Under the pieces are notes generated by a model that saw nothing but the letters and a program-made list of their open reading frames with translations, did not search any database and was not told the origin of the DNA. A program made the position numbers and the translations under genes. Shown piece by piece: positions 10,883 to 23,645 of a stretch of 64,000 bases of DNA. Origin of the DNA: Prunus persica (taxonomy: Eukaryota > Streptophyta > Magnoliopsida > Rosales > Rosaceae); NCBI RefSeq assembly GCF_000346465.2, contig NC_034014.1, forward strand, positions 2,375,749 to 2,439,748, given 5' to 3'. How positions within the stretch are numbered: position 1 is the first letter of the stretch; every line of letters starts with the position of its first letter.

Positions 10883-11208
10883 GTTTGGATAAGGAAAAAT
10901 AACTTGAAATTTAATAGGAAAAATAAGTTGAAATTTAAGAGGAGAAATTGACAATTCTCTTGTTTGGCAAGTTAAGAGCGGAATTTATTAAATTATGCAC
11001 AGAAAAATAATGGAAATTGGGGCATCAAATTCCCGATTTTAATTTCCACCAAAATACACGTTATTTCATAATTTCCATAGTGTCATTTACAAAACTCGAC
11101 ATACATAAATCTAAACACTAAAATCTTCAATTGCCAGAAATTAAAATTATGGAAATTTAAATTCCGCAATTTAGAATTCTATATAATTTTCAATTTCTTC
11201 ATCCAAAC
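10883..11208. mobile_element. Possible MITE with GTTTGGAT ends
   Basis: The left end GTTTGGATAAGGAAA and the right end (GTTTGGATGAAGAAA when read in reverse) form imperfect terminal inverted repeats around about 325 bp of AT-rich sequence. No clear target duplication was identified. Confidence 0.35.
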
Positions 11209-11812
11209 GGAGTTGATCCTGAACTTTTGAGTCATGTACATACGTTCTTCATTCACACCAAAAACCGCTAGAATGATATACAACATTTTGTACCCCTTTG
11301 ACTCTAAGAACAAGAGGGGTCGGCCCGGCCCAATACTAAAGCAGGCTAATTCAAATACAAAATTTCATAATATAACAATAGAGATGTATATTTTGTTGGT
11401 GAGTCCTTACTTAATTAGGATTTGAGTTATTTACCCATTTATCTAGTTCTATTATAATTAAGATTTATTTCCTATTGTAATTTATATTTATTTTCATACA
11501 ATGGGTGTCATCTTTATTAAAAATATAATTCACAATTGTGGTATATAAATGTAATTTTTCTAAAATTTTCCTAATTTAAATGGTGAAACTTTACTTTGGA
11601 AATATATAATCCCATGATCAACATACCTTTACATAGAATATGAAGCAATTTTTGGGCATATGCTTATGCACTAAGACAAACACATAAGCCCCACCATGTG
11701 TTCACATATTTTGGGTCTTTGTCCTCAACTAAGACACAAGGACTAAATCAGTGGCTCCAGTTAACAATTCCAATTATCACTTGTATAAAGATAAATAAAT
11801 TGTATTTAACCA

Positions 11813-11848
<36 letters not shown>

Positions 11849-12740
11849 CCACAAACTCACATTCGCTTATTGGTACCAGTAACCAAAAGTCTCAAATTAT
11901 CTTTACCTGGATGGATGGATTCACTTAGATGGTTCCTAGGAGGTACTCTAGGTACATCAACGCCTATAAAAGAAAAAAAAAAAAAAAAAAAGGAAGAAGT
12001 TGATAGTTTAATGAATTAACATTATAAAAAAAAATTGTAACAATATTTTAATGTAAATATTAAGACTGTCCACCTGAAAGACATCCTTGGAATTAATTAT
12101 TTTTTTCTTCTTTAATTTGGATAGTATCATAGCCGTGACAATTGACTAGTTGTGAAGAAAAACTTTCCATTTTCCTTTAGTTATTTTTATATGCAGTTTT
12201 CACACATAAACTCCGAATTGCATTTTTGTTTTCTATATGTATATGGCCAAATCAGGGCATCCACATAGAGCTGTCTGTAATAAATTTAATATGAAATTAA
12301 TTCAAGATGGCCAATCACATACAAAGCACCACCAGGGTCCAGATTAGACGCATGACTTACCAGTCAATGTTTATCTTGTATTTGTAAGTCTACAAACTGA
12401 GCTTTCCAGCTAAAAACAAAGTACTCATTATATCCGTTTAAACTTAAACTACTGCTACCCATACTTTTTTTTTTTTTTTTAAGAAGCGATTGGGGATAGG
12501 GGATTATACAAATATTCATTGGGTGTCTAGGGATTTCGAATCTCTGCCCACATTGGTGGAAATGAAAGAATTGAACTAACTGAATAATACCCACTAACAT
12601 TACAACTCATACATTAATCATTGTATTTCCCTTAATCCATATATATTATTTTTTGGTTATTTTTTCTTTCTGAAAATTCAAACTAGTCTGGAATCAAATT
12701 GGAATCTACGAACGGTGTGATGGACTCAGTCTATGTGAAA
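11209..12740. other. Intergenic between HMA copies 2 and 3
   Basis: AT-rich with a poly-A run near 11813-11846 and another near 11972-11990. From about 11870 on, segments match the far-upstream regions of copies 4 (35080-35220) and 6 (44690-45200), for example CACCTGAAAGACATCC and TACCTGGAT...AGATGGTTCCTA. They are part of the duplicated unit. No gene. Confidence 0.5.
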
Positions 12741-12742
12741 GC

Positions 12743-12818
12743 CTTGGTTTCCAAGCAGCTGACTGTGGGGACCCGAGGTTCTTAATTATATTCTAAGAAG
12801 ACTAAGCTCCTTTAAATA
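12743..12818 (+). promoter_or_regulatory. HMA copy 3 promoter: CTTGG-TTT-CCAAG palindrome and weak TATA
   Basis: CTTGGTTTCCAAG at 12743-12755. TTTAAATA at 12811-12818 takes the place of the TATAAATA of its paralogues. Confidence 0.55.
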
Positions 12819-12953
12819 GAGCATAGCGTTGGCATTATTTTCCAAGTGACCTCTAAGTGTTAAAGTAGAACTCGGCCATACAAAAATTGTTCAAGTAGAT
12901 CAATTCGTCTATACAAAAAGTGTTTATCTAAAAAATAAAAATAAATAAAAAAG

Positions 12954-13426
12954 ATGCCTTCATTCATAAAATTCCTAAAGTTTTGTGTTTGCGAAAAGGA
13001 CATTTCATGTTCTCTCTACAATACGAAGGTAAGCCTTTTACTTAATTTCATTCTGTTTATCAGAGTTTTTCTTTTTTCCTTATGTAAATATGATCTTTAT
13101 GTATGCAGCAAAAGATAGTGATCAAGGTGCAATTGACCTCTCAGAACTGCAGAACCAAGGCCTTGAAGATTGCTGCAGAAGCCAAAGGTGTGAGCAATGT
13201 TTCCATAGACGTAGAGAAAGCGGTAGTGGAGGTGATTGGAATTGGAGTTGATGCCGTTTCCTTGGCACAGTCATTGGAGAAGCAGCTTGGCTTTGCTTCC
13301 ATTGTTAGTGTTGGAGAAGTGAAAAAACCAGAGGAGCCAAAGCCAGCCATTCCAATTGAATGGACATCAAGCTATATTCACTGTCCACGGTATGCTGTGC
13401 ACTATGATGGATTCTGCCGATGTTAA
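12954..13426 (+). CDS. HMA copy 3: HMA-domain protein, intron 2 lost
   Basis: Exons 12954-13028 and 13109-13426, 130 residues. The ancestral ATGAAG is ACGAAG (13023-13028). The in-frame ATG at 12954 gives a 25-residue extension (MPSFIKFLKFCVCEKD...) closely matching that of copy 4. The second intron of the other copies is absent exactly at the AAAG|GTGTG junction. The HMA motif reads TSQNCRTKAL, with the first Cys replaced by Ser. The C-terminus is DGFCRC: no CaaX box, but it ends in Cys-x-Cys. An alternative start is ATGCAG at 13103, which overlaps the intron-1 acceptor and gives 107 residues if intron 1 is retained. Confidence 0.78.
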
Positions 13427-15031
13427 ACGAAGCACTGTTTAATTAAGTGCTTCTGAGAACGTATCAATTATTTCTGGCTGTTGTTAAACCCTTAAGTTGT
13501 AAATCTTTGCCTTTTTACAATTAGTAAAAGGCAAACATTTGCACTATATTTACTTGATTATCATTGAAATTGTATTGATTATAAAGTTTATGGGGGAACC
13601 TTTGATTAATGATATGCATTTCTTTTCTTCTTTATATAGAAAACTTTGTGCGCCTCAAAAGGCCCCATTTGACCCATGAATAAGGATCGGCCTATTTAGA
13701 ACAAGAAGACCAAAACTTGAAAAAGAATTTTAAAAAACAACTCAAATTGCAATTTAGATGGTCCAACTTAACATCAGAAATGAATAATAAAAGTTGTGTG
13801 CACCATCTTTAGTTATTTATTTTACAAGTTGGCAAGTGGGCTTACACACACTTTGACCTGCAATTTTCTGCTAAAAAAGCTAACATATTCAAAGGACACA
13901 ATAATCTTCAGCTCATCCAACTCCACTGTCATGATGTAAGCCCCTCAACGTAATTGCAGATCTAATCTCTTTGTGGCCTTATTGACAATAATAGGGCTAT
14001 ATGGCTCACTACTATATATACCACATCGATATTGTCCTTAACTAACCACCTGTATAGTGCGAAATGTGTGAAATTAACCAGTTTGGATTAGTATTGTATT
14101 GATATTGTAATTAATCCAAGTCATGAGAGCTTCCTAAATATAATTAGGGTGCTGAAATAAAGAATTAATGGATGCTCCTATATTTTTGTTTTTATGAAAA
14201 TATATTTTAGGGAAAAGCTAGGAGGGCTCAACTCAACCCATTAACATTGACATGTGAAGTGCTACATCTAGAATTGGAGAAAATTATTTGTTTTTTTTCT
14301 ATGCTTGACTCCCTTGTCCTGAAAAATAATGAATTTGGCACGTACCGTTTGTTATATAGATATCTACATGATTAAGCATGGGTGTTTTCATATATAAAGA
14401 CATTTTAAATTAAGCCACTCCGGAAAAAGACAACCATATGGAGTATTGTTTTTACGATTGAGGACATGTATGATATATCATATTTATTTGTATGTAAAAG
14501 AAAAGGATCATCTTTAAAAGCTTCATGTACATGTGCATATTATTGTTGAAAAGGAAAATTAAATAATGAGGACATCTTTGTCAAACCCATTAGGGTTTAC
14601 AAACGAAAGAGATGGAAGAGAGAATTATTAGTTAGTTTCTCAATTTATTTGTTAGTTCCTAGGTTCTCTAAGTTTTCCAGATTTCATTAAGATTTTTAGT
14701 TTTTCCACATTTCAGTAGGGTTTCTAAGTTTCCTATTTTATTTGGATTAGGATTTCTTTCCTAGAATAAGTTTAATTTTCCTTTTCACTCTAGGGTTATA
14801 TTAATATAAATACCCATTCTATGTAATTCATTATGGGAATTGAGATTTGAATATTATTTTCTAGAGATTGAACTGGTATGTAGTTTGGCAGAGGAACTCA
14901 TAAACGGGGCTTGTGACTGGGAAGTTCTTGTGCCTACCAGAATTGGCAAAGGAACTCATAAGCGGGCTTGTGACCGGTGTAATTGTTGTGGCAAAGCATG
15001 AAGAATCGAGTCTCTCAGCAAATATCAGGTT
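13427..15031. other. Intergenic, 3' flank of HMA copy 3
   Basis: The 3' UTR has the conserved block AGTAAAAGGCAAACATTTGC, shared in part with copies 2 and 4. At 13660-13880 sequence matches the 3' flank of copy 6 (46470-46680). The segment 14570-14880 looks like the end of a decayed LTR (ATATAAATACCCATTC...ATTCATTATGGGAATTGAGA), but no partner was found. Confidence 0.4.
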
Positions 15032-16103
15032 ATGGGGATGCCGCTGCTGGATGCAACTTTTCAACACTGCCCATTTATGCTGCTGCGTTCGGAGAAACAA
15101 AATAGGCATACGGAGGAGCAGAAGAGTACGGAAGCTTTCAAACCGCTGGATAAGATGAAGGATTGGGATAAGATGAAGAACTGGGATATGACAGAGGGTT
15201 ATAATAAGACCCTACATTTGTGTTTTGGCAAGTATAACCTGAGTGATACTGTTTCTTACAATATTAAAGCCCTGTATTTTTCGTCTTCTGATGTTCGGCA
15301 GGTGGGGGCTTATATAGTTGGCAAATGGCGCCCCAATATGGGTATAGGAGCTTTCGAATCCAAAATAGTTTTGGCCGGTGGTCATGAAAACATATTCGAG
15401 GGCTACAAGTACCAATCATGTCCAAGTAAAGATATTTATGTCTTTGAAACTGAGGATCCCAACGACACAATCAAAGACCCATGCGACGTGTTCAACAACA
15501 GTACCCTTCAACGAGGGAAGTCTTGTCCCCTTGTGGCGCAACATGACTAAAAATTGTATATGCTCTCTACTCTCTGTTTAAAAACATGGGATGAGGATCC
15601 TTTTAGAGGGGGGTTCGAGATGTTTGACCCAAAAGTAAATGGGAGACTCTGCCCAAATCCCCAACTTTTGGATACATTCGGCTCTTTCGTGGGACTTCTT
15701 GTGTAGTTGTAAGCAGTAACATTTTTGTCTCAACATTGTGTTGTCCTATTTATCAATTTGACATGGCCGACCCAAACACAAATGGAAACAACACAATTTC
15801 ACCAACTGCCCTGAATTTCCCATGCCTTTGGGTTGCCAAACTTTAGCAGTGGAAACTAGGCATGGGGTTTGGGTGCTTTTCACGTGTAAAGTGGAAGTTC
15901 ATCAAGTTGCAAATGACAAAGACTATCCCAAGGACGACTACTGTGATATGTTTGATGATTTTCATCGTCTTCTTGAATGGAAGGGTACATCCATGCTCGT
16001 CTATTTGATGTCAAAGGATTTGACATCGTTGACAGCTCTTGAACCACTGAAATTGCCTCATTTGAACACGTTACTTAGACGTGTGTGTAATATAGAACCT
16101 TAG
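15032..16103 (+). pseudogene. Degenerate kelch-repeat-like protein
   Basis: Open pieces lie at about 15032-15550, 15606-15707 and 15822-16103 in different frames. They carry kelch-like phrases: KIVLAGGHE then DIYVFETEDP in the first, FEMFDPKVNG...CPNP in the second. The third continues with TRHGVWVLF. Such blade sequences are typical of plant kelch or F-box/kelch proteins. Stops and frame changes between pieces, and no recognisable start, indicate a pseudogene. The family call rests on short motifs only. Confidence 0.45.
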
Positions 16104-17837
16104 ATGATATAGAACCTAAGCTGGTCCATTTAGGAGCTCAAACCATCTGCCTAATTTTGTACACGAGGGACGGAGCAATGAGGGAGAAACATATTTTTTC
16201 CTTGATGTTTGAATTTGAAATTGTAGACAGCATACACTCCTTAGCCCTCCGGAATTTTTGTGGTCCTTTCAAGTTTACGTTGGATGTACCGGCCATCTGA
16301 ATCGATGGCCATTAGAGTAGGCTTGCTTGGTGTCGAAACCTTCATATCAAATTTCTCATATTCAAATCCAAAACCGTAGATCAAATTCCTCATATTTAAA
16401 TTCCTCAAAACCAAATCCCTCAACTCTAAAGTTCTCAAATCCTCTTATCAAAATCCCTAAACACATACCCTCAAATCTTATATTAAGAGTTTCAATTTTA
16501 GTGGGACATATATTTGAAAGTGATCTTGATGGGATAATTAGCCTCCTCAATATTTTTGTAGTCCGCTTTATTATCGTAAGAAATAAAGAAGAACAAAAAA
16601 ATGTATTGAATTGATAAGTTTTGCTACATGCCTATACATATGCAATGAGTAATTTTTAGAGATAACAATTTATGAGAATGTTTAGAGTATAAACATTAGG
16701 TCCAATTCCCGACACACCCATTTGTTTATACAAGGTGATGACGGCCGAATAATGTTTCAATTTCGCAACTTGACCCAATATTTGAGTGAAACGAACAACT
16801 GAAGGCCGAGGACGCATTTGAAGCTCTTTATTCTCTCAGCTTCACCTGAGTCATACCAGTAGGCAAAAATAAGAAAATCAATACAACTTTGATCATCATG
16901 CTTCAAGTAAAATCTTAAGAGCACAGTACTAAACCGACCTGGAGTATCCGGTTTCAAGTCATGCATTGATATGTTGTGATGCAGTAATGACTGATTAATG
17001 AATGAATAATTGCTATGCAGTAATATAGAAGTGGATCAATAATATACGTAGATAAAATGTCTGGGGGCTCAGAGAGTGATGAATGTGCAACAGCTAATGG
17101 GAGGGTTTATATTCCTGAAGTAAGAAATGACGGAGATTTGTCTGATAGGGCACGGAACAGAGTAGCACAGCATGGTTGCACCAGGGAAAGCTCAAGCCAA
17201 CAGCGGAAAGGAGAATTCCTGGATGAATATGGAGATTCAAGGATCCGAGAAAGTCAAGCGCGCCTCTTATTCTTTCAAGCAGTAAGGACAAGGATGCATC
17301 GGAGTCAGGGTTTGCAAAGGCATTGAATGGGGATTTGAGTAGGAACCAGAAGAAAAAGATTAGAAGAAAGGCTAAACGAGCAGCCCAAGGATGTGTGGAT
17401 AGAGACGAAGCTGATGCTGATCTAGAAACATCCACCGAAGTAGAGTCATCCCCTCCCGGCACAAACTTGCTCAGCCTCTTTCAACACTACCGAGTCCATC
17501 ACCACTTCCCAACAATCATTTTCATCAACATATTTGCTCAACACTCCTTTACTCTCATCCACAACATACATCGTATCATGGTCATGATGATGATCATCAT
17601 TTAATTGGATAATTCCCAATTAAATTGAGTAACTCCTAATTAGGTTGATTGACTCCCAATTTGGTCAAATAATCCCCAAATGGTAGGAATTATTTGACCT
17701 AGGGTTTGATTTGGGTTCAGTGGCAGCAGTGGCTTTATACTTGCGTTACTAACCTGGACTCAAAACCTAACTCCCTTCCCTTCCCTTCCCTTCACCCACC
17801 TCAAGAGACACCAAACCAACGCCAAACTAAGCAATGC
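16104..17837. other. Intergenic, no gene recognised
   Basis: Contains a low-complexity stretch (16340-16490) built from repeated AAATTCCTCA/AAATCCCT-like words. Two short overlapping frames near 17057-17500 (S/R/K-rich) could not be assigned to a family. CCTTCCCTTCCCTTCCCTT lies near 17774. Confidence 0.3.
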
Positions 17838-17869
17838 CTATTTAAACTTAGGCAGCGAGAGAGAGAGAG

Positions 17870-18077
17870 AGCGGCTGACAAAATCACACTTGTTCAATGT
17901 ACATGCCTTCTTCCTAGCTCTATAGATTTGCTGGGAAGAAGGTTCCAACCCAAAGTCCCTCTGAATTGCAGCTGTAAATCCCTTTACAGACCAATCAGGA
18001 TCCAGAACCCTGAGCAGACTGTTGAACACCCAAATGGGTAATACCACCCTTAGAAACAGTTGAACCAACTGATCCAC
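17870..18077 (-). pseudogene. Possible MULE transposase fragment
   Basis: The minus-strand peptide contains DPDWSVKGFTAAIQRDFG followed by SSQQIYRARKKA. This resembles the N-terminal part of Mutator-like transposases (W-V-F...S...YRAKRKA pattern). It is short, has no other MULE domains nearby and could be chance. Confidence 0.35.
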
Positions 18078-19093
18078 TAGAAGTGCTCAGTGATGAAGAC
18101 ATTCTGGCTGAAACTAAGTCCTTTCCAGAGCACACAGTGGTTGGAACTCTACTCTTGAGAGTTTGTGTGGTGGAGTGCCCATGATCTGTTGGCCCTTCTT
18201 TGCAGAGCAACAAACCAATTGTAGGTTCTGTTGCAGAGAGTGGGGAATAGGCATGGAGATAGAGGGTGATGTTAAAAGAAAATACCAAAGCCTTGTCTAA
18301 AAACAGATTCCAGTTTCTGCAGTCCAAGCTTTCACTTGGAATTCTTGATTCTTCCAAGTTTGGCTTGAGGGGGTGTAAAGATGAAGATGATATATCATAA
18401 CTAAAGTTGGTTGGTTATTAGTTTAGTCTGTTATAAGTTTTGTGATGTTTCTTGGTTACTCCTTATAGGAATAAAATTTGGCATGTGGGATTTGCCAATG
18501 GAAGATTATTCTCAGAATAGTATAGTGATAATTTATTTTGTACTTCTTCAAATTTTCCATATACTATAGATTTTTTGTTATTGAAAAAAATTTGGGCTTG
18601 GGTGACATTGTGTAAATTTTTTGTACTCGCCCAGGCCAAGAGGAACCTTCGATTCTGCTGCTCTGCTTTAGCCCTGAGAGAATATCGATTTTCTAATATC
18701 TAGTGAATACAGTGCTTATTAAGATTTATAATGGATGGCTATCATAGTCTAGTTTTAGTTTCCCCAAGGAAGTAGGATTGAAGAGTCAAGAATAGGGGTA
18801 CTGAGATTTTGGATGCACAAGAAAATTGACACAGCAAATAACAAATGAACCATCAATATTTGACCCATGGTGATGTATTCAAGAACAGGAAGGTGATTTC
18901 CTATAAACTAGGAATTCTTGATGGGTTTTTGTTTATGCTCTGAGAAAGATGAATTGGGAGCTGAAATTTTGAATCTTAGTTACTTTCCCATGTGGGTCTG
19001 TAGGAAAATGAAACCCTTTATTTAACTAAGCCCAATTAAACTATTCGTTCAAGTAGAATTTAGCTTTTTTTCCAATTTTTTCGTTAATTTTGT
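18078..19093. other. Intergenic, no gene recognised
   Basis: A serine-rich minus-strand frame (17995-18357) was not recognised. The remainder is AT-rich. Confidence 0.3.
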
Positions 19094-19216
19094 GACGGCG
19101 CCTCTTAAGCTTAGCCATGAGCTTCTCGTGGTCTCCCAAAATTCTTTCATTGGAGACCTGCAGCATGTCTAGCCTTCTCAGTGTATCAACAGAGTACGAA
19201 CTCACCAGTTTCGTCT
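19094..19216 (-). pseudogene. Relic of the LARD coiled-coil ORF
   Basis: The reverse complement matches the 3' part of the coiled-coil frame in LARD C (58702-59253). The encoded peptide (LVSSYSVDTLRRLDMLQ, then NERILGDHEKLMAKLKRRR) differs by about one residue over 40. Only the C-terminal third survives. Confidence 0.8.
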
Positions 19217-19969
19217 ACTGCTAGGTATATAATACAGAATAGCTAGGCTTATTATGAAAAAGGATTGAGATTCCTTTCATTTCATGTCACGGGCATAGGG
19301 TTGATGTGAGAAGTATGAAGCAAGAAGATTCCATTCAGGTCATGGAATGACCAATTTGGGGACTTCTTGCTACATCTAATACTCATATAAATTGCAGGAA
19401 TGGACTTATGCAACTATTATTTGGGAACATGACATTGCAGCTCAACATATTCAACATTTGCAATCAGCCCGCAATTAATACATGCTTTGAAGTTTGAAAG
19501 TTGGAAGCTTGGGCTGATTGATGTGTGTGTTAGGTTTACAGAGTGATGCGGACATGGACGACGACTTTTCGTTTCTGCAACCGTTGGATCTTATCACTCC
19601 CGCCGCCCGTTTGCCGACCCTCAGTAGGGGCCCTAGGCCCCCAAAGGCACGTGTCGTTGGTGAAGCCCTCGCGGCGGACGAGCTGCATATTTGTACACAA
19701 CAGAAACAAGCACATATAGTACAGGTTAATTTCTGCAATTCACAAAAAACTCAACAACAAAAAATCCACAAAAAGAGAAAACACATCATTAAGTCAACAA
19801 AAACCGTACACATGATTGTAGATAGATAGACCAGCGTAAAAAGAAGCCATCTTCTTCAAGTAGTTCAACAAATTATAATTCTGTAAATCAATTTGATGCA
19901 ATGAAGCTCGTTTCTGGATCTGAGGCATCTTCTATGGCATATTTTCGTGAAGTTTTAAATGTTGATAAG
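19217..19969. other. Intergenic between LARD fragments
   Basis: A short frame near 19518-19700 (DDDFSFLQPLDLITPAARL...) was not recognised. Confidence 0.3.
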
Positions 19970-20440
19970 AACCCACAAATAATTGACGTTTACTTTATCG
20001 CAAATTTATTTTTACTTAAAGTATGATGTGGAATTAACCCTCATACTTTATGAATTTACTTTACTGCACATTTACTTTTACTTAAAGTATGATGAGGAAT
20101 TAACCCTCATACTTTATGAATTTACTAAACAAACACAATTGATGGATGAAACTGTGAGATTGTCGAGGGTTTTGTGAGGTTTTTGGGGGTTCAACCGATA
20201 GACTAACGAACAGCGTAACTTCTTCTTCTTCCTTTATTTTGTGGCTATATTGCTAACTTCTTATTATCCATGGCGGGGGAGTGTATCATTCAAGCTTGTA
20301 TCGGCCCAGTAAATGTAGCGCTTGATGATCTAGTTATATCCTGCAAGAATAAAATCACAAACTCTTTTCTCTGTGAAAATAAATAACCTACAAAAATTGT
20401 GATATTGATTGCAAGAGAAGGTAAGCAATCATGGAAGCAA
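19970..20440. mobile_element. LARD family fragments in mixed orientation
   Basis: Segment 19970-20130 is the leader/hairpin part in plus sense: two copies of AAGTATGA...TCATACTT-type hairpins near 20020-20050 and 20085-20120. Segment 20281-20440 matches the interior of LARDs A and C (TATCATTCAAGCTTGTATCGG..., GTAAGCAATC...) in the opposite sense. The join shows rearrangement or nested insertion. Confidence 0.75.
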
Positions 20441-21342
20441 GCTGGTGGGAGCAGACAACAAGCTCAAGAAGGCTTGATGAGTGGGTGAAACTTGACCAAC
20501 TTGATCTTGATTCAGTAGAGGCTGTAGTTGATGAGAAAGTGGAGGATAAGGTAACTCTGCCCTCTTTGTTATCAACCCTTCTTCAAATGTCCCTCTTGAT
20601 TCTTGTTCATAGGTGTCATTGCGGTTTGCTTAGTCTTTCAACTTGAGGCTCAACAATGGGAGGCTCAAGAAGTGCTAGAAGACAATGTACTAGACGATGA
20701 CCCATCATTCTTTTTCTTAAAAAAAGACAACAAATTCTTTGTTCTCATAGGATTCCGATATAATAAAAGATAGCTTATAAACTATTCAATTCAACAATGG
20801 AGAACCGAGCGGTCCAAGAGGTAGCTCTCTTTCTCTCTCTAGCTCTTTTGTGGCGTATGTACATTTATGTTTATTAAAAAGAATTGAGCTTTGCAATGGT
20901 TGATTGTAGATATTGGAGAAGCAATTACTGACAGTAGCGAAGGCGGTGTCAAAACGGAGACTATAACAAATAACTAGTCCTTGTTTGGCCTTCTGGATTG
21001 ATTGTGTGCGTGTTTTTTCTTTTTCAAATGATTCTTTCACGTTCTTTTTACTTTTGGAACCCAAAAGATGTAGAATTATTTGGGAGCTTCATGTTAATGT
21101 CGTTTTCTCCTTTGTTCTGTGAAAAAAGGTAACTTGTTGATATTTTTTTCTTTTCTTATTCCAATAATTGTTAAATGAGTTTGTTGCTCGGAATTTTCCG
21201 AAGTATTGTGCACATAGTGATCATAAGTTTTGTTAGGATGTGAACATATTATGTCTTGAGTGTTTTTAATGATAATTGAATTACATATAGATGAATCCCT
21301 ATCCTGAACTAGCTATACAATTAGTAAGTAATTTGTCTTCTC
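20441..21342. other. Intergenic, no gene recognised
   Basis: Only short frames with no family resemblance. AT-rich. Confidence 0.3.
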
Positions 21343-21349
21343 CAGGTAG

Positions 21350-22335
21350 GGATCCGGATCCTCTGCTTTGATTTTCTCTGCCATAATCTGCTTTACTTTT
21401 CACCTCCATATGACACCTCATTAAAATTTAATCTAAGGGATTAAAGTTTGACACATCATCTCTAAAATAAAAATCCAATTTACTACTAATTAAAAAACAA
21501 AACAAAAACCCTAATTCAACTATCAAGAAACTTTACTCCTGCAATTTTTTTTCTATCTCCCTTCTCTTCAACATCCCTCCTTTTCAACTGTTTTTCTCTT
21601 CTTTCTTTCTCTGCAGCTTTTCCACCCAATTGCACAATTTTTTTTTATGGGAGAAAATACAATTTTCTTATTTTGTATTGGTTTGATTAAAGACAACTTT
21701 TTGTACTTCTTTTGTTGGTTTGTTTGCTGTAATACTGAGTCTTTTTTTTCTTTACTGTGCTCCCTACGCCCTGTTGGATTTGATCTTTTAGACTTTTTTT
21801 TGGATTTGTTTCTCCTGATGGTACCAAAACATTGAAATCCAATTCAAAGCCAGACAGAAACCCATCTAGTTTCGGTGAGAAAGTGGAAGTTTTGAATTGT
21901 TGCAGAGATAGGAAGAAAACCCAAAAAACATAGGAGCATGTAGAAGGGACCAATAAATAAGAGAAAAGCATGTCCACAGACAAACCCGGAATCCAGATAT
22001 TGAAACATGATTTCTCTTTTATCTAGGAAAACAACAAGGGAATACTTTTTTCTTGGAACCACCATCTTCAAACAATGGATATGGGAAGATTTTTTTATTT
22101 TATTTTTAATCTTGTAGACAGGAAAGAGGAGATTACAGAGGTTTTGGGGAAGGAAAGCTTGCAGAGGTCGTTAGTTATTTTTGTTTGTTTTTTAATTAGT
22201 AGTAAATTGGTTTTTGTTTTAAAGATGATGTGTCAACTTTTAAATCTGTTAGATTAAATTTTAATGAGGTGGCATGTGGAGAACAAAAGTAAAGCAGATC
22301 ATGGCAGAGAAAATCAGAGCAGAGGATCCGGATCC
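21350..22335. mobile_element. Fold-back/Mutator-like non-autonomous element with long TIRs
   Basis: Ends are GGATCCGGATCC on both sides. The first about 150-180 bp of each end are inverted copies of each other (TCTGCTTTGATTTTCTCTGCC... against TCTGCTCTGATTTTCTCTGCC...). The 7-bp direct repeat CAGGTAG flanks the element (21343-21349 and 22336-22342). Total 986 bp with no convincing transposase. Long TIRs suggest a MULE-type or fold-back element, although 7 bp is shorter than the usual MULE duplication. Confidence 0.8.
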
Positions 22336-23477
22336 CAGGTAGATCTGCTGTAAAATTTCCAAATGCTATTCAAATGTTAAAGATTACCACTTAATTTGAA
22401 TTTGAACTTGTAGAGACCAGACACGCCTTATCCTTCCAAAGGTTGTATCCTCCGTTCATCTTTAGTTATGAGGCATAGGCTCATTTATGATTTGTTGCAA
22501 GAAGAGTTGTAAGGGTGCACTACTAAAAAAACTCGTGGTTTACACTTCATAAAATAGGTTAATTTTATTCTTGTAATTTGTCAGGTTTGAACCATTCTCA
22601 AAATTCTGTGGATGCTTGGAGACGCTTTTAACTTTTAGTTTTCTCAAGGGTTATCAAAATGACCCTAAAATAAACTTTTTTTAAAAGTGATTTTCTTGGT
22701 ATGATTGAAGTTCACGTCCCCTCACTTTTTTTTAAAAAAAATTTATAATATAGATATAATTGGATGGATTTCTTAAGGGAAATATATATCCCAATATATA
22801 TAAGTATACATTTTCTTGGAATCTATCAAACTGATAGACATGTACGTGTATTTGTTGACAAACAATTGCAAAATATTTCATATATGCCTAGCTTTGACTA
22901 TGTTTTATACATAGCTTGAAAAAAAAAATTATTGTACATAGAAATTTGCACTAGGAAACATGTTCAATTAACTTTAATATTTAATATGACTAACTATGCA
23001 CTACTGGATGAATAATTCCCTGCATCCAATTGTTTGCTCCAAAAGACAAGTTTAGACAAGTTTGCATGTAAAATAATTAGCCCAACTTCTTGTCATTATT
23101 TTAAAATTATGTTTGTGGTCAATTAAATTAGCTGATAATATAATAACTAATAATTAAATAAAAAGGCGTCATGAATGCTAGGAATCGTTAACCTATTTTA
23201 TACTGGGTTGTGGTGGGTTTTACGCTTTCCCTAAACCCTGTTGAGATAGTAGTTTGCTTAAAACTTCCAAAAGCCACTTTCACACATTTGCATCTATCTA
23301 TCAGTGTGTAGTGAATAATATTCTAGTAGTGGTGGTGTGTGTTGAGAAAAGTCGAGTCTCTCCTTCATATTTATGTTATCCATGCATATTGAGAGAGAGA
23401 GAGAGAGAGAGAGAGAGGGGGTGGTCGGGAAAGCCAAATCAGAAGAGACAATGCATCTTTTCTTAAATAATAGTTTT

Positions 23478-23645
23478 TGTTATAAAACTGGAGAATTTGG
23501 AGAGGAAATTGAGAGAGAGAGAGAGAAAGTAGAGAAACTGAGTTTCTTATTCTCATTTCTATGTGTATTGAACAATGAAGGGATGAACCCTTTTATCGGC
23601 AAAGCCTAGGGAACATGTGGGCTCCACAACTAATTATTTACAACA
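23478..23645 (-). repeat. LARD A 3' LTR
   Basis: 168 bp, appears identical to 29590-29757. Confidence 0.93.

Noticed and set aside
17057..17604. Two S/R/K-rich frames that might be a retroelement gag remnant
   Set aside because: No zinc knuckle, no LTRs and no recognisable motif; too weak to call.
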